The notes below the pieces were generated by a model that ran no database searches, had not been told where the DNA came from, and saw only the letters and a list, made by a program, of their open reading frames with translations. Both the position numbers and the translations under genes were made by a program. Shown in pieces: positions 48,542 to 59,820 of a DNA stretch of 64,000 nucleotides. Source of the stretch: Astrocystis sublimbata. Its lineage: Eukaryota; Ascomycota; Sordariomycetes; Xylariales; Xylariaceae. How positions within the stretch are numbered: position 1 is the stretch's first letter; each line of letters begins with the position of its first letter. The DNA is taken from contig JAJNNY010000049.1 of NCBI GenBank assembly GCA_022453515.1, positions 62,001 to 126,000 on the forward strand. The letters run 5' to 3'.

Positions 48542-49210
48542 TCATCCCCATTGAACACGCCCCTCTTCGATAGCCGCTCTGTATCTCTCGTCAAAGTCAG
48601 CCCAGTCTTCGGTGTTTTCAGCAAGCCCGCGCAAATCAAGAGACAGCGAGCATCTGATAGCCGCCTGGCATATCGGCTTATGAACGAGCAAGACTCCTTC
48701 CTCGCTGGTGCCGTCCCCGAGGATCGCCTCCCGTTCGCTGGAATTGAGATGTTGAGCTGGCGGATCATGAAACAAGAGGTGCACGCCATTCTCTTCCCAC
48801 GTCTCGCTCGTGATCACAATCGCAAAACCGCAAAAGTCGTCTGCATGAGTAGCATAGCTCTTCAATGCCCTCTTCTCTGAGGCATAGTGTTGTAAGATCT
48901 GGGTGTTGGTGGCGTTGGGACGAAAGTAGATGTCAAAGCGGACGAGATCGGAGTCTCGGAATTCTTCCAGCGCGTTATTGAAAAATTTTTGGGCTAGGAT
49001 CTCACGTTCTGAAACGAGATCAATCTTGTATGTCACGTAGACCTGGAAAGAAAAGAGAGGCGGCAGGACAGCCGTAGCTGATGAGCCTTCGATGGCGGGA
49101 GTTGTTGGTACAATTCCACGGTAGATTGACAGGGCAGGGATGCCATCGCAGTCATCAAATGTGACTGTAGAGATAGCATAATTAGGGGCGGGACCGAATT
49201 GGTTTCTCAT
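48542..49210 (-). CDS. Hypothetical 222-residue protein
   Basis: Single-exon frame from the ATG at 49210 (MRNQFGPAPNYAI). Upstream in-frame codons run to 49351 but contain no ATG, only a hydrophobic stretch that would be used if a non-AUG or spliced start existed. The protein is acidic and mixed alpha/beta, with no signal peptide from this start. It ends WADFDERYRAAIEEGRVQWG. The C-terminal EEGVLLVHK followed by an aromatic-acidic tail recalls small uncharacterised fungal DUF proteins, but I cannot name the family. It lies tail-to-tail with the chitinase gene. Confidence 0.7.
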   Translation of the reverse strand: MRNQFGPAPNYAISTVTFDDCDGIPALSIYRGIVPTTPAIEGSSATAVLPPLFSFQVYVTYKIDLVSEREILAQKFFNNALEEFRDSDLVRFDIYFRPNATNTQILQHYASEKRALKSYATHADDFCGFAIVITSETWEENGVHLLFHDPPAQHLNSSEREAILGDGTSEEGVLLVHKPICQAAIRCSLSLDLRGLAENTEDWADFDERYRAAIEEGRVQWG

Positions 49211-49913
49211 CTTGACGAGTTCCGATTGGAATGTGGGTGGAGACGTAAATGCTGGTGAGAGAAGGAAAAGGAAGACGAGAGATGAAAGAGAGATTGAATT
49301 GAAGCAGTTGAAGAGTACTAGCAAGTACTCTTCACTATAAACATCACTCAACAGACTCTCTACAACAGGTAAGTAAAGCGCTAAGCTAGGCAGAATAAGG
49401 CTCTCGGGACCAAGCTACAGGGGGGTTATAGGGCCTCATAGGGCCAAAGTCTCCTGCAAGAACTCTCTTTAAGCAGAGTTTATATAACCTTAGCTTACCT
49501 AGCTTATCTTGGTATAGTCTCTGTGAGCCGGGTAGCGTAGGTACTTTAAGGGCGTGGCTTTTACTAGGATCTCGACTGTAGATATGCGTAACGTGTTACT
49601 TAAGTAAATGTGTTTCTATTTAATCATTTACAATTTAAGACGTGTTTCATTCGATGAAGTACCTAATGTCAAGCGGGGTTGGCTCACTAGGTATCAATAG
49701 ACATTTGGCCCCCAAAGGCGGGGGCTCTAGTTCTTCCGAAGTGGTCATGCATTCCATGCAAATGCAACAACGCGTCAAAATCACGTCGACGCTGGGTTTT
49801 GTCTGAGTATGGAGCATATATCACCAATTCAGATCGACTTGAACCAACTCAGCCGGATCAAGCTGCACAATATCTCTGAGAAACCCCTACGACGCTGATG
49901 CGGGGTGGCGATC
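49211..49913. other. Intergenic, presumed divergent promoters
   Basis: Separates the hypothetical gene at 48542-49210 from the HET gene on the opposite strand. No gene-like frame and no recognisable element are seen. Confidence 0.4.
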
Positions 49914-51593
49914 ATGAGACTCTTGAATGTGAGGACATTCGGACTAGAAGAGTTTCTCGGATCTGATATCCCGCGATACTCGATACTTTCGCACCGATGG
50001 GAAGATGAAGAGGTCACGTTTCAGGATCTGACCAGTGACCGGCACTCCGATATGCAAGGTTGGAAGAAGATTCTCGGCTGCTGCACGATATCACGACATG
50101 AAGGCTTCAGGTATACTTGGATTGACAGCTGTTGTATTGACAAGTCATCGAGCGCTGAGCTGTCGGAGTCTGTTAATTCCATGTTTCGCTGGTACAAGGA
50201 CGCCGCAGTGTGTTACGCCTACCTAAGCGACGTACAAAGTATACCAGACCTCCCAGCCAGTACATGGTTCTCACGGGGGTGGACGCTGCAGGAGCTAATT
50301 GCCCCTGACTCTGTCGTTTTTCTCAATGCAGATTGGCAGGAGATTGGGACCAAGGTCTCCCTCATACGCAGCATTTCGGAGATCACCGGAATAGATCATG
50401 AGATCCTGGGAACTGCGCGGCCAAGACGGGATATAAATGAGTCCCTACGCACTTTGAGCACTGCGAAGAAGCTGTCTTGGGCTGCGACCAGGGTGACTAC
50501 TAGGATTGAGGATATGTCTTACTGCCTTCTAGGGTTACTCGACGTACATATGCCACTAATATACGGCGAGGGGGACAGAGCTTTTCGACGACTACAAGAA
50601 CAAATAATGAATACCACTGATGATGATTCAATATTTGCATGGTCCCCCTATAGTGAAGACCACAGTGGCAGCATTGCAGGGGTTCTTGCCGACTCGCCTC
50701 GCTGCTTCGCAGGCATGAACGGCATTACGTTAGGCTCAAGACACAGCGCTGGCCATTCCAGCCTCTTCGAGATCTCGAAAGGGTTCGTAAAGCTATGGGT
50801 TAGCATACCTGGACCCAGCTCTAGACCACACGGATTAGTTCGTGACCTTTTGGACAACCACAGTCTTTCGCTCATTCGTCGGGTTTCTGACCCGGGTCAA
50901 TCCCTGACGTCGATAATACGTAATGACTACCCTGGAGATCGTCAAGTTCTCAATACTAGGGTCCGGATCTTGCAGTGTCGTGCAGAGTTCGGAAGGGTTG
51001 TACTTTTGTTAAAGACGGACCCTGATAATGCTTTCTTACGTTGCCGTTACCACTTTGACGGTCACTTGTACTTTCTCCAAGACATGAACGGGCCATTGGA
51101 CGCAGAGGGTAACATTGGCCAATTGAACGAAGAGATACTACCGGTAGTGTTGGTTCGCAGCCCAACATTTGAAGAATCTCTTGTGCCAAACTTCCCACCG
51201 GTCCGCCTTCATTCTCGCGTCAGACGGCTCGGCTATAGAATGTGGGCCACATCGACACCGAATGTTTCGGACAAAACACAGAAGGCTACTTACTGGCTGA
51301 GGGCGAGGGACGGCAGAGGGTATCTCCTTTTTGAAAATATTCGACACCCAGATTGGCCGTCATTCCTGTTGCTATATCAATATGAGCGCCGTGGTAATCA
51401 CTTAGGAGTGCACTGCGGCCTTGTAGCAAAGGATTTCATGCCGGAAGATGCCGCAAAGGCATTGAGAGTGACAGCTTTCCAGAGCAGTCGCAACTTGAGT
51501 CAGCTGAGGGTACAGCTTCCTACTGGTCGCCACTTGGTCGCCAAAGTGCGCGTCAAGACTGACTGTTGCGACATTGTGTTACTAGTACAATAG
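49914..51593 (+). CDS. HET-domain (heterokaryon incompatibility) protein
   Basis: Single exon of 559 residues starting MRLLNVRTFGLEEF, the standard start of this family. The in-frame GTG nine bases upstream is not needed. The HET domain occupies about residues 20-240, with YSILSHRWEDEEVTFQDL, then FRYTWIDSCCIDKSSSAELS, SVNSMFRWYKDAAVCYAYL and WFSRGWTLQELIAPDSVVF. The following MSYCLLGLLDVHMPLIYGEG segment is also typical. The rest (~310 residues) is beta-rich, with no NACHT, ankyrin or WD repeats recognised. HET domains trigger cell death when genetically different hyphae fuse and are TIR-related in fold. This class is expanded in filamentous ascomycetes, so its presence does not by itself prove an incompatibility function. 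Confidence 0.95.
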   Translation: MRLLNVRTFGLEEFLGSDIPRYSILSHRWEDEEVTFQDLTSDRHSDMQGWKKILGCCTISRHEGFRYTWIDSCCIDKSSSAELSESVNSMFRWYKDAAVCYAYLSDVQSIPDLPASTWFSRGWTLQELIAPDSVVFLNADWQEIGTKVSLIRSISEITGIDHEILGTARPRRDINESLRTLSTAKKLSWAATRVTTRIEDMSYCLLGLLDVHMPLIYGEGDRAFRRLQEQIMNTTDDDSIFAWSPYSEDHSGSIAGVLADSPRCFAGMNGITLGSRHSAGHSSLFEISKGFVKLWVSIPGPSSRPHGLVRDLLDNHSLSLIRRVSDPGQSLTSIIRNDYPGDRQVLNTRVRILQCRAEFGRVVLLLKTDPDNAFLRCRYHFDGHLYFLQDMNGPLDAEGNIGQLNEEILPVVLVRSPTFEESLVPNFPPVRLHSRVRRLGYRMWATSTPNVSDKTQKATYWLRARDGRGYLLFENIRHPDWPSFLLLYQYERRGNHLGVHCGLVAKDFMPEDAAKALRVTAFQSSRNLSQLRVQLPTGRHLVAKVRVKTDCCDIVLLVQ

Positions 51594-53019
51594 ACAAGGT
51601 TGATGCGAGTTTCTCCAAGTAGGTCAAATGTGCGATAACATGGCATGGTTATGATATATATGAGTGAATTAGTTCCCTTACACTTTCACACATGCTACTA
51701 TTGACATAGTATAGATCGGGATAAATCTTTGGCAACGTTGACCAGCTATTGGGTATTTGAGTTGCTCTTTACGACGTGTTTGTGTCATAGCGCCAAAAAC
51801 GTGGAAACCAGAATATTCCGATTCGGTAACACTAAGTTATCGTGAGCGTAAACTTATGTTATTGATAATGGTCTTATGATATAATTAGCCCGTTCATCTA
51901 ACGTTTTTGATTGTCATGTATTTTGCAGGGGAACCGTCTTAACTCCCATCCATAGGTTAAAAGTCTGCTTTGATCAGTAATTAATGCCATTTGATGACGG
52001 GGGTAAAACTTTGGATTTTGGGCACATGTACCACTGATCTTCTACGTGAATTTGACATAGGTTCCTGTAGTGCAAGGAAGAGTCTAGTGTTGAGGTTTCA
52101 GCCGATTGGTTGAGTCATGCGTCCACCTATCGCGACATCTGTGGCAGTGTCACGCCGTAAATAACAGTTCTTTCAGGCAGGCAAGTGAAAGCCATGAAGG
52201 ATAGTGTTCCCACTCGGTTCTCAGTATCTTTAATATCTTCCACGCAAGTAGTCAGGATATGTACGACCTTGGCTCATGGTGTCTCGTTGAGCTTTTGCAG
52301 CTCGGGTCGGGAAAGAGATCATCGGAGGATATGTTGTTCTCGCAAGTATTTTCACGCGTGAAATGAATTTGTAAAGGTTGTATAATCAGCATATGCCTAA
52401 CCATCGAACGATCAAGAGGTCGTCAGTCGGCGATATCATATAACTTTGATGTTCGGTGATAGTGTAACCAAGACTGTGTGCTCCAGAACCAGACACAGCT
52501 AATGTAAAAGTACAACATGTGGACACGACGACTTCCGTGTGCCGAATGTCGTTTGAACACGAATAAGGGCTTTTGTTGAACATCTGATTCCTTCGATGGT
52601 CTCTGAGTTTGATGTCACAGCTCTCATCAGCCAACCATGGGGAAAGATTTCGTGCTTGCATCACGGTTACACTTTTCGTGTGCGACGAACTTCCTCTTTC
52701 TATAGGCTTCGAGTATCGTAACCACTCTCGATGAATCAGCTGGTATGCTCAACCAGCTCATCAGTCGTGACAAGCAAGCGGCGAAAGTTTCCCCAAGAAT
52801 CCCTTGCGACGACTCTCCTACGCTGGCAGAAACGTCACCCTGTGTATAAGATCAGGAGCTGCGCTGCCGCCCGACATCCTCGGAGTGTTCCAAGTTGATT
52901 CCTACACACAGTTGGCATCCTTTCGCAAATCATTCTGACTCTGGCCCCTCAGAGGGTTGTGCACCACAGCTGCTCACTTCTGTCACACTCCGATTCTCCT
53001 CTGCGCATCTCATTCCATC
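51594..53019. other. Intergenic, nothing recognised
   Basis: AT-rich sequence downstream of the HET gene, then short frames only. The final ~100 bp are the leader of the Cys-rich gene at 53020. Confidence 0.4.
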
Positions 53020-53334
53020 ATGTGCCGGCACATCACACGAGTGTTCGAATGTGGACACATCAACGTATCATACTGGGACCCAGAACACCCGAACGATTGC
53101 CCGAACGCGCAAGACAGTCTGCCCTTATACCCCGACGGTGAGCTACCGCGGTGCGTCGGCCTCAATCGTTCATATGTCACCGTCGAGTCCACCGGACTAT
53201 GCGCACTTTGCGTAGTTGCGTTAGCGAAATACGGGTTTATATGCCACCGGTGTTCGTTCAGGGTCATCCCCAACTGGCCCTTTTGCGAATGCATGCACTG
53301 GTTCTGCAGTGAGTGCAGAATACTAAACCGCTAG
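53020..53334 (+). CDS. Small Cys/His-rich protein, possible zinc-binding
   Basis: Single-exon 104-residue frame from the ATG at 53020 (MCRHITRVFECGHINVSYW). Spaced Cys/His residues include the N-terminal CRH and ECGH, a mid-protein DCPN, then GLCALC, ICHRC, FCECMHWFC and SEC. The pattern could bind one or two zinc ions, as in RING-like or treble-clef proteins. Many ascomycetes encode short proteins beginning with a C-x-H/CGH pattern like this, generally uncharacterised. No signal peptide is seen from this start; a longer upstream in-frame start is possible. Confidence 0.6.
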   Translation: MCRHITRVFECGHINVSYWDPEHPNDCPNAQDSLPLYPDGELPRCVGLNRSYVTVESTGLCALCVVALAKYGFICHRCSFRVIPNWPFCECMHWFCSECRILNR

Positions 53335-55893
53335 CTGTGTTTGTGAGTTATTGGTACCCTTTCTGTCAGTAGCTGGAGCATAGCAAGTCTCGTTGATTGA
53401 CAATTGCTGTTTTATCAGGGCATGTACGTACGTACTTGAGCAAACGTGGAGTCATGGTGAAGATTTGTAGGTGTTGAAAAGTTGAATTGGGGGCAACTCA
53501 TGGGCTACTCCTACTACCAAACACTGTTCGTTCAGAAATTGAGGATCTCCAAAATCTATCAATTCAAATTGCAAATTCAACACTATGTCTTGTCGTTACC
53601 AACCCTTACATACCCTTTTGCTCACTAAAGCGCTCCGGCTCGCTGATTACATCAAGTGCATCGATGACGACCTTGAAGGAAATTCATACTCTCCAAGCCA
53701 CGAAGAAGAGAATTGGAAACTGCATTGCGTGGATAAGTCACTACACATGTCACTAGTTCCATAATTGTCATGCCGCCCACCAAAACCATGGTAACTCATC
53801 TTCTGCTTTGAGTTCATGTCGTGCGTACTACGCCGCACGCTGGCATGAACGTCATCCGGACAGATCTTGGTTGAAGATGCTTGGCGGAGCATACCACAAA
53901 CCCATTTGGGCCATTACAAGATTGATCGCGATTGGCTCCGAATCCATTGCATGTCCAATGCTTTTCAATAGCCATTCGTCTCCCAAGATTGGAGGTTCAG
54001 ACATCGAAGCGAGGGGTTTTGTTTGAGTCGCATGCTTGGAAGCCGGCACGTACAGGGATCTACATACACAACCCTAGACGCAGAGAAGTTGATATATCGC
54101 ACAAAGTAACATCAATCCCCATCAAGATTGGCATGTAGGGCGCGCATATCAAGTGTTGGAATATTTTCACGGGATGGGAATGAATTCGAGGAACTCGGAT
54201 GCCTTCAATGGGATTGAAGAATCGAGACTTGATAATACATCTCCACCCCTACAGCGCCATTCTCTTCTTGGCCTCATTGCAACCCTGGGTTCCGGTATCT
54301 GCCGCATATTGCAAATACATCTGAGTCAGTTTTTGGTGGTTAACTGTTCAATTAGGAGTTCAGTTAGTACCAACTATTGACATTCCGCGTTGTGCGTTGT
54401 CCCTATTTTTCCTAGCCTAGCTATGTCATCAACCTCTGAGCAGACTTGCCTTGTATTAAACACGTCCACTCTAACTAGATGGAGCCGTAAGCGGGCGCCA
54501 GCCCGAACTAGAAATGGCCCAACAAGGCGTCTCACGTAATGCCCTAGTGTGTGATGAATACTAAATGAATGAACAACGATCACGATGCTCATTCTCACGT
54601 TTGTGCTAGCTACAACTTCGAAATTGAGCAAAAAAACGGGAGGCACATGTCAATTCAATCTCACCGCTAAATGAGTTATTTGGACTGTAATGTCCATTAT
54701 ATCTCATGCCTGCTCATGATAACCAGGTACCTAGGCATGCTTAGTACTTACATATGATGGTTCCGTGCGCTACAAAGGGCCAATGCTTAAAGTGCATATG
54801 TACGGCATTAGTACTCGCATCTTCGGATAACAGGTGCGGAGTCGTTTCAAGCGCTAGTCACAGACGGACGTCTGTCAATGACCACGATCGGCGGTATCCA
54901 TGATCATGATCATAACGCCTGTCGGACAACTCGGACTTGACTGCTCTTGCAACTTGACTGTCACCCGTGCCGACACACCATCACGGGGCCAATTGTAGGC
55001 TCAGCCGAGCGAGAATAATGTCGACCGAAGATAGGTTATACGAAAGCTCGGATATAAGAACCACAATTGACCTGATAAGCGTTGGAGCAGTGACCAAGCC
55101 GATTAGTAAAGTGAACCACCGATTGCAACATCTAGTTTAGTGATGGCAACATCGGCCTATTCGGATTTCTCGCCCTCCGAAGTCAAGATGTTGGTGAGCC
55201 TACATTATATGGGATGACTCTTTTCATCGGCTTCGGATTCGGCTACTCGGCCGCCTACTGCAACCTCTGCCAGTAGCTTTTCAGGGTGATATCCCTTGGA
55301 TTGGTAATCAGACATAATCATGATATGGCTCCAGGATGATCTACGCGAAGTGCATGGTCGAGCATGAGTGTCGCGTGGGATGAAAAGCCAACAAACAATG
55401 CAACTTAGAGAAGTACGACGCAGCACCCTGCGCTATGATTGGGCTTATCCGCTAGCACCACACCATTCCCGTGAAGTATTGCAATAAGTCGCATGTCTAG
55501 TTGCGCAATTAATAGCAAATGATTCCAAAACACGATCCATGCTGTTGCGTAGACTAGATCATTTCAGGAGACATCCAAACCGACAGCCGGTACCCGGGAG
55601 CGGTTGTCGGTACGAAACCATTCAGAAGCCGTCTATCGCTCCCTAACCCACACTCGGCACTGCATACCTATTTCTGGGGCACGGGGGAAAGCGGACGAGC
55701 GCGGTCTGGAGAGTCGGTGTGTATGTGTATATAGAGCCTACATGGGTAAGCACTTGGGTTAGCTAGATGAAGTCGATTGAATGCTCATGACCATCAGTCA
55801 CTCACCACCCACCTTTCTCTGCACATCTCAGCACCTGACAAGCTAAAATTATAATCCTGAAACGAATGAGTTTAAGATACCACCAACTACAAG
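53335..55893. other. Intergenic, nothing recognised
   Basis: Short, mutually overlapping frames without resemblance to known families. The sequence just before 55894 is the leader of the sulfotransferase-like gene, including an in-frame stop shortly upstream. Confidence 0.4.
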
Positions 55894-56886
55894 ATGACTG
55901 TCGACACTCCTGAAAAGCGCCGCTACTGGCTCCTCACCATGCCCCGGACAGCGTCCAACCTGCTGGTCCGGATACTGAACCTGGACGAACAAAACGTTCG
56001 ACCCGCTCACCATGGAGGTTACTTCTTTTTCCCCAGTATGCTGGCGCGCATGGGTGTATACCAGACACCGTCGGAGAATTGGACGCCTGAAGAGATCGAC
56101 GGCGTGAGACAAGGCACACAGGAGTCCCTCGATGCGTTGCTGGCCCACTTCGATGCGGCAGAAGCGGACGGCCAGAAAGTTTTTGTCAAGGAGCACATAT
56201 CCTTCCTGAACAGCCCGTACTATGAAATGGAGTACATGTACGGAAAGGCGGACGAGCGCCTGCTCGAACTCCCACAGGCGCGAGGCATTCCGGAATCGAC
56301 CCGATCACCACTCAACCTGACGTGTGTATCTGACGAAATACTAAAGTCGTGGTATCCGACAATCCTCCTCCGTCATCCGGCGATGATGTTCCCGTCGCTG
56401 TTCCGTACCGCTCAGTTGGACATGAAGGTGGCTGGCAGAGGCCGTTCTCAGCTTGAACCGTTCGAGGTCGAGGCCACATTGAAATTTGCTCGGACCATGT
56501 ACGAGTTTCACGCCGAACGCTTCGGAAAGGACAGCCAGTGGCCAGTTATCCTCGACGCTGACGACGTTATCTCATCCCCGGAACTTGTGATGAAATACGC
56601 CAAGATCGTGGGGCTGGACCCTGAAAAGATTCGGTTCTCGTGGGACAAGCTGAGCGAGGAAAAGATCAGCAAGATGGACACAGGCGAGCAGGTGATGCTG
56701 AGCAGCATCAACGCCAGCACCGGGGTCGATAAATCGAAACTAGCTGGCAATGTTGACATTGCTGCGGAGGTCGCAAAGTGGAAGGAAGAATTTGGCGAGG
56801 AGAAAGGTAGCAAGCTTGAAAGATGGGTGCGAGGGGCGATGCCTGACTACGAGTATCTACGTTCCAAGCGACTGACGTTGGATTAA
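55894..56886 (+). CDS. Sulfotransferase-like P-loop protein
   Basis: Single exon of 330 residues. The N-terminal YWLLTMPRTASNLLVRIL (residues 11-28) has the layout of the 5'-phosphosulfate-binding loop of PAPS-dependent sulfotransferases: a beta strand, then a PRTxSN turn and a helix. A later TILLRHPAMMFPSLFR segment matches the 3'-phosphate-binding region, which usually contains an Arg and a Ser; both residues are present. The ending GAMPDYEYLRSKRLTLD is typical of a fungal-specific group. Sulfotransferases move sulfate from PAPS to hydroxyl or amino groups of small molecules or glycans. The acceptor is unknown, and the loop departs from the canonical PKTGTTW, so activity is uncertain. Confidence 0.8.
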   Translation: MTVDTPEKRRYWLLTMPRTASNLLVRILNLDEQNVRPAHHGGYFFFPSMLARMGVYQTPSENWTPEEIDGVRQGTQESLDALLAHFDAAEADGQKVFVKEHISFLNSPYYEMEYMYGKADERLLELPQARGIPESTRSPLNLTCVSDEILKSWYPTILLRHPAMMFPSLFRTAQLDMKVAGRGRSQLEPFEVEATLKFARTMYEFHAERFGKDSQWPVILDADDVISSPELVMKYAKIVGLDPEKIRFSWDKLSEEKISKMDTGEQVMLSSINASTGVDKSKLAGNVDIAAEVAKWKEEFGEEKGSKLERWVRGAMPDYEYLRSKRLTLD

Positions 56887-57810
56887 TGCAGCCCTTTCTA
56901 AGCACGATGTTCGCGGGAATGACTAAGACTGCAGGGACAACTACGTGTGTGAGACAGCGAAAGAAAAAATATACCCAACTCAATTTCAATTGACTAGCTA
57001 CTTAGATGTACTATCGATTTTCAAGTACGAACTACAACAATGCAGTGCAACACCGATGAAAGTGACAAGCGATGGGTGAATCACCATGCTGACGATTGAG
57101 CCACTATTTTAGCCGACGTACCCAACCCATCTTGAGATGTTACCTGCACCTCGCTTTCGCATGGCAACCCTATCATAACTACCGTTGCTGTGCCACGCAT
57201 GCACGCCCGATCTTCTAGTTCAATCATTCTTACGGTGATGTGTCGAAAACGGCCGTGCATCGCGCTTCGGAGCGCCACAGCATGCAGGACGCCCCGCATC
57301 TAAGCTCAGATCGTACGGAAATGCAACATGCCCTGATTATCGTCAGCTCGTGTCGTCCGTCAGCATCGGCGCGAACCGAAGGGAGTGGAGTGGCCTAGAT
57401 CAAGATAAGATTCTAGCCATGCTGTGCCGCAAGCCGAACCTCCCGAAACACCACACAAGGTGCAATTGCAGAACGGTTACGGACTTGGCAAGTTGAAATG
57501 TTGTCGACTGAGTCCCTAAATATAGGTAGCTTGCTGCAATGCAACACCTTTTACGTGATTTATCCGCTAGCGAGTCTGGTTCGAGATGCAACTCTTCAGG
57601 CGGCGCTTGGCTACCCTACGGTGAGCGGTGGTGATGCTGCATCACACGTTACTTGAAGCGTCAGCTCGCGAACGAGTTGCGAACGTTTAATGGTAAATAA
57701 AAAGAGCGATGGGGACGGACATATTCCCGCTACCTGAAATACTAAGGTTTATCGGCAAAAACGACGCAGATTTAACACCGAAGCTTATTCATTCAGAAAC
57801 CTCATTCAAC
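56887..57810. other. Intergenic, nothing recognised
   Basis: Short frames only. The sequence before 57811 is the leader of the small secreted protein gene; the frame is open upstream to 57709 without a signal peptide and is not used. Confidence 0.4.
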
Positions 57811-58399
57811 ATGCCCTCCTCAATCCGAAGCCTGGCACTTGTGCTGCTTATGGGCCTTTCCGGCGGCATGTTGCAAACTGCTGAAGCCGCGGTGATCGAG
57901 CCTATGGCCGTCAAAACTACAAAAGTGAAGCACCAAGCAACGGTGACTTCAACGGCGATCCCTACCCCGTGGCCAAGCGAGCCAACCTGTAAGTGGAAAC
58001 ATGGATATGAGGACCTTTCAGACCCTCTTCACCCCGCGACTGGTGGTTTCGTGGCAAAAGCAAGTCTAACGCGCCGCAGACCATTACACAAGCCAATGCG
58101 TTCTTCCGGCCACAGCACCTGGCAACTGCCAATTGTCCGCACACATTGGTTTCAACGACGCGGGCTTCGTTCCGAACTACTGCCAACGTTTATTATTCAC
58201 AGAGACCAAGACGCAGACGCTGAAGGTGGACTGCGGAGGATGTAACCAGTTGACGGCCAGTCAAGTGCATGGTGGCTGCCCAAAGGGAATTCCTCCTCCA
58301 AATCCCGTTCCGACCGCGACGTTCCCGTTCTACGTGTACAGATTTGAGTGCGCGACCTCGGCACCTTCGTATCCCACTGTTACAGCTTGCGCCAAGTAA
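57811..58399 (+). CDS. Small secreted Cys-rich protein, effector-like
   Basis: Two exons, 57811-57988 and 58080-58399, with a 91-bp intron, encode 165 residues. A signal peptide (LALVLLMGLSGGMLQTAEA) starts the protein. The mature part begins with a Val/Thr-rich segment and then contains eight cysteines (SQCV, GNCQ, NYCQ, DCGGC, GGCP, FECA, TACAK), likely four disulfides. Small size, secretion and even cysteine number fit a fungal secreted effector or surface protein. I recognise no named family. The short distance to the tRNA gene downstream has no evident meaning. Confidence 0.82.
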
Positions 58400-58879
58400 C
58401 TGTACGATCAAATCATATAATAGCTAGCATCAGATTATCAATCAATCGAACAGTGCACGCCGGGAGTCAACGGCGAGGGGTATCAGCAGAATGATTACGA
58501 GCTGAGTTGAAAGGAAGGAAGTGTGATGTGAAAGACATGTTGGCTGGCCGCTAGTACGTACAATAACTTAAGCGCCTCATCATCGCGGCTTGATGCCCAA
58601 TAACGTGTCTACCAAGAATACATACACACACACACCACTTTGAATATTAGAGTGACAATCAATCAGGGCAAGCCGTTTAAGTAGATAGCGCGCAGCATTC
58701 ATTTGAGCCTTCATGGATCTATTTTACCTTGAAGTTACTCGGCGTGGTACCGCAGTACTTGGTGTACCTACCTAGTGTAAATACTGAGTTGTTGTGAGTA
58801 ATATTATATATAATATAGTATTTCCTGGTGGCCTAAAAAACTACATATTAATAGTGCAAAAATTATATTGCGCAACAGC

Positions 58880-58897
58880 TATATATATATATATATA
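58880..58897. repeat. TA microsatellite
   Basis: Uninterrupted alternating T and A over 18 bases inside an AT-rich, gene-free stretch between 58400 and 59020. Confidence 0.9.
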
Positions 58898-59006
58898 CAT
58901 TTAGGCAGGATCCATGATATTAAACAAAATCTATTTAAAAGCTTGGAAAATTCCAGTTGGCCTTGATTTATAAAGACAAAAAACATCTCAGAGTGTCTAT
59001 CAATAG

Positions 59007-59016
59007 AAAAGAAAAA
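59007..59016 (-). terminator. Pol III terminator of tRNA-Asn
   Basis: On the minus strand, T5 and then T4 runs begin four bases after the tRNA 3' end, the usual RNA polymerase III stop signal. Confidence 0.8.
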
Positions 59017-59020
59017 GCTT

Positions 59021-59105
59021 CTCCCCCGGACAGGCTTGAACTGTCAACCTCTCGATTATCTGTTTTCTAACAGTCGAACGCGCTAGCCAATTGCGCCACG
59101 GAGGA
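59021..59105 (-). tRNA. tRNA-Asn (GTT) with an 11-nt intron
   Basis: The full cloverleaf folds on the minus strand. The acceptor stem TCCTCCG pairs with CGGGGGA, with one G-U pair. The D stem is GCGC/GCGC, the anticodon stem TTCGA/TCGAG, and the T stem GACAG/CTGTC around TTCAAGC. The anticodon loop reads CTGTTA, then an 11-base insert (59057-59067), then A. The insert lies between positions 37 and 38, the canonical nuclear tRNA intron site. Anticodon GTT gives asparagine, and the loop matches yeast tRNA-Asn. Internal box A (TGGCGCAATTGG) and box B (AGTTCAAGCCT) are present. The 3' CCA is not encoded, as expected. Confidence 0.93.
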
Positions 59106-59820
59106 CTCTGAGCCCGCATTTTGTAAGTCGGTATGTACAGCTTGACTATCTAAGTACATAAGCTATCTATATAGCTTGAATGCTAGCTCTACCTTAGATA
59201 GTACGAAACCTATAAACACCATACGATACCTCAAGAATATAATTGCCTGTCCAGATTCCACATAATAATGATACTTTGTGTCCGATTCTAAGGTGTATAA
59301 ATAAGCAACTGAGTGCAAGGAAACTTGAAGGGCAAGCGTCTCGCGCCAGACACCTTGATAGTAAGGTTAAACCATTATAATGATACGTTGTGCAAGAAGC
59401 CGACCCCAGTCGTTGCAGACTCCTTGAAGGATGTTCATGCGAGCGACTTAAACCCGCGCCAAGCTAAGTTGTTTAACAAACAAGTTCGCTGTATGATAAC
59501 TCGTGAAGTATCCAAGACCCAGTCGGACATGGCCACCTGGAACTAATAATGTGGTGCTTCAACAGTGGCTACATGTTACTGCAGATTACAGTTACAATGC
59601 ATCCTCACTAGCACATTATACCTACTCCCTCCTTGTTCGTTGCCCCCATCAATCAAAAATTGTAGGCGCAAACTGCAAATCATTTCGATATCAACCGATT
59701 GTTTCTTTTCTGCTTTTGTGCAATATGTTCCCTTCCCTAGGCGAACGCACTTACCAAATGAAATACTATAGCTTGGTACATATTCATCAACAAATCGTGG
59801 CAACCTCTGATAGCAACAAT

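Noticed and set aside
59313..59546. 77-codon plus-strand frame next to the tRNA
   Set aside because: No ATG at its start (reads from TTG), no family and an AT-rich context; most likely chance.
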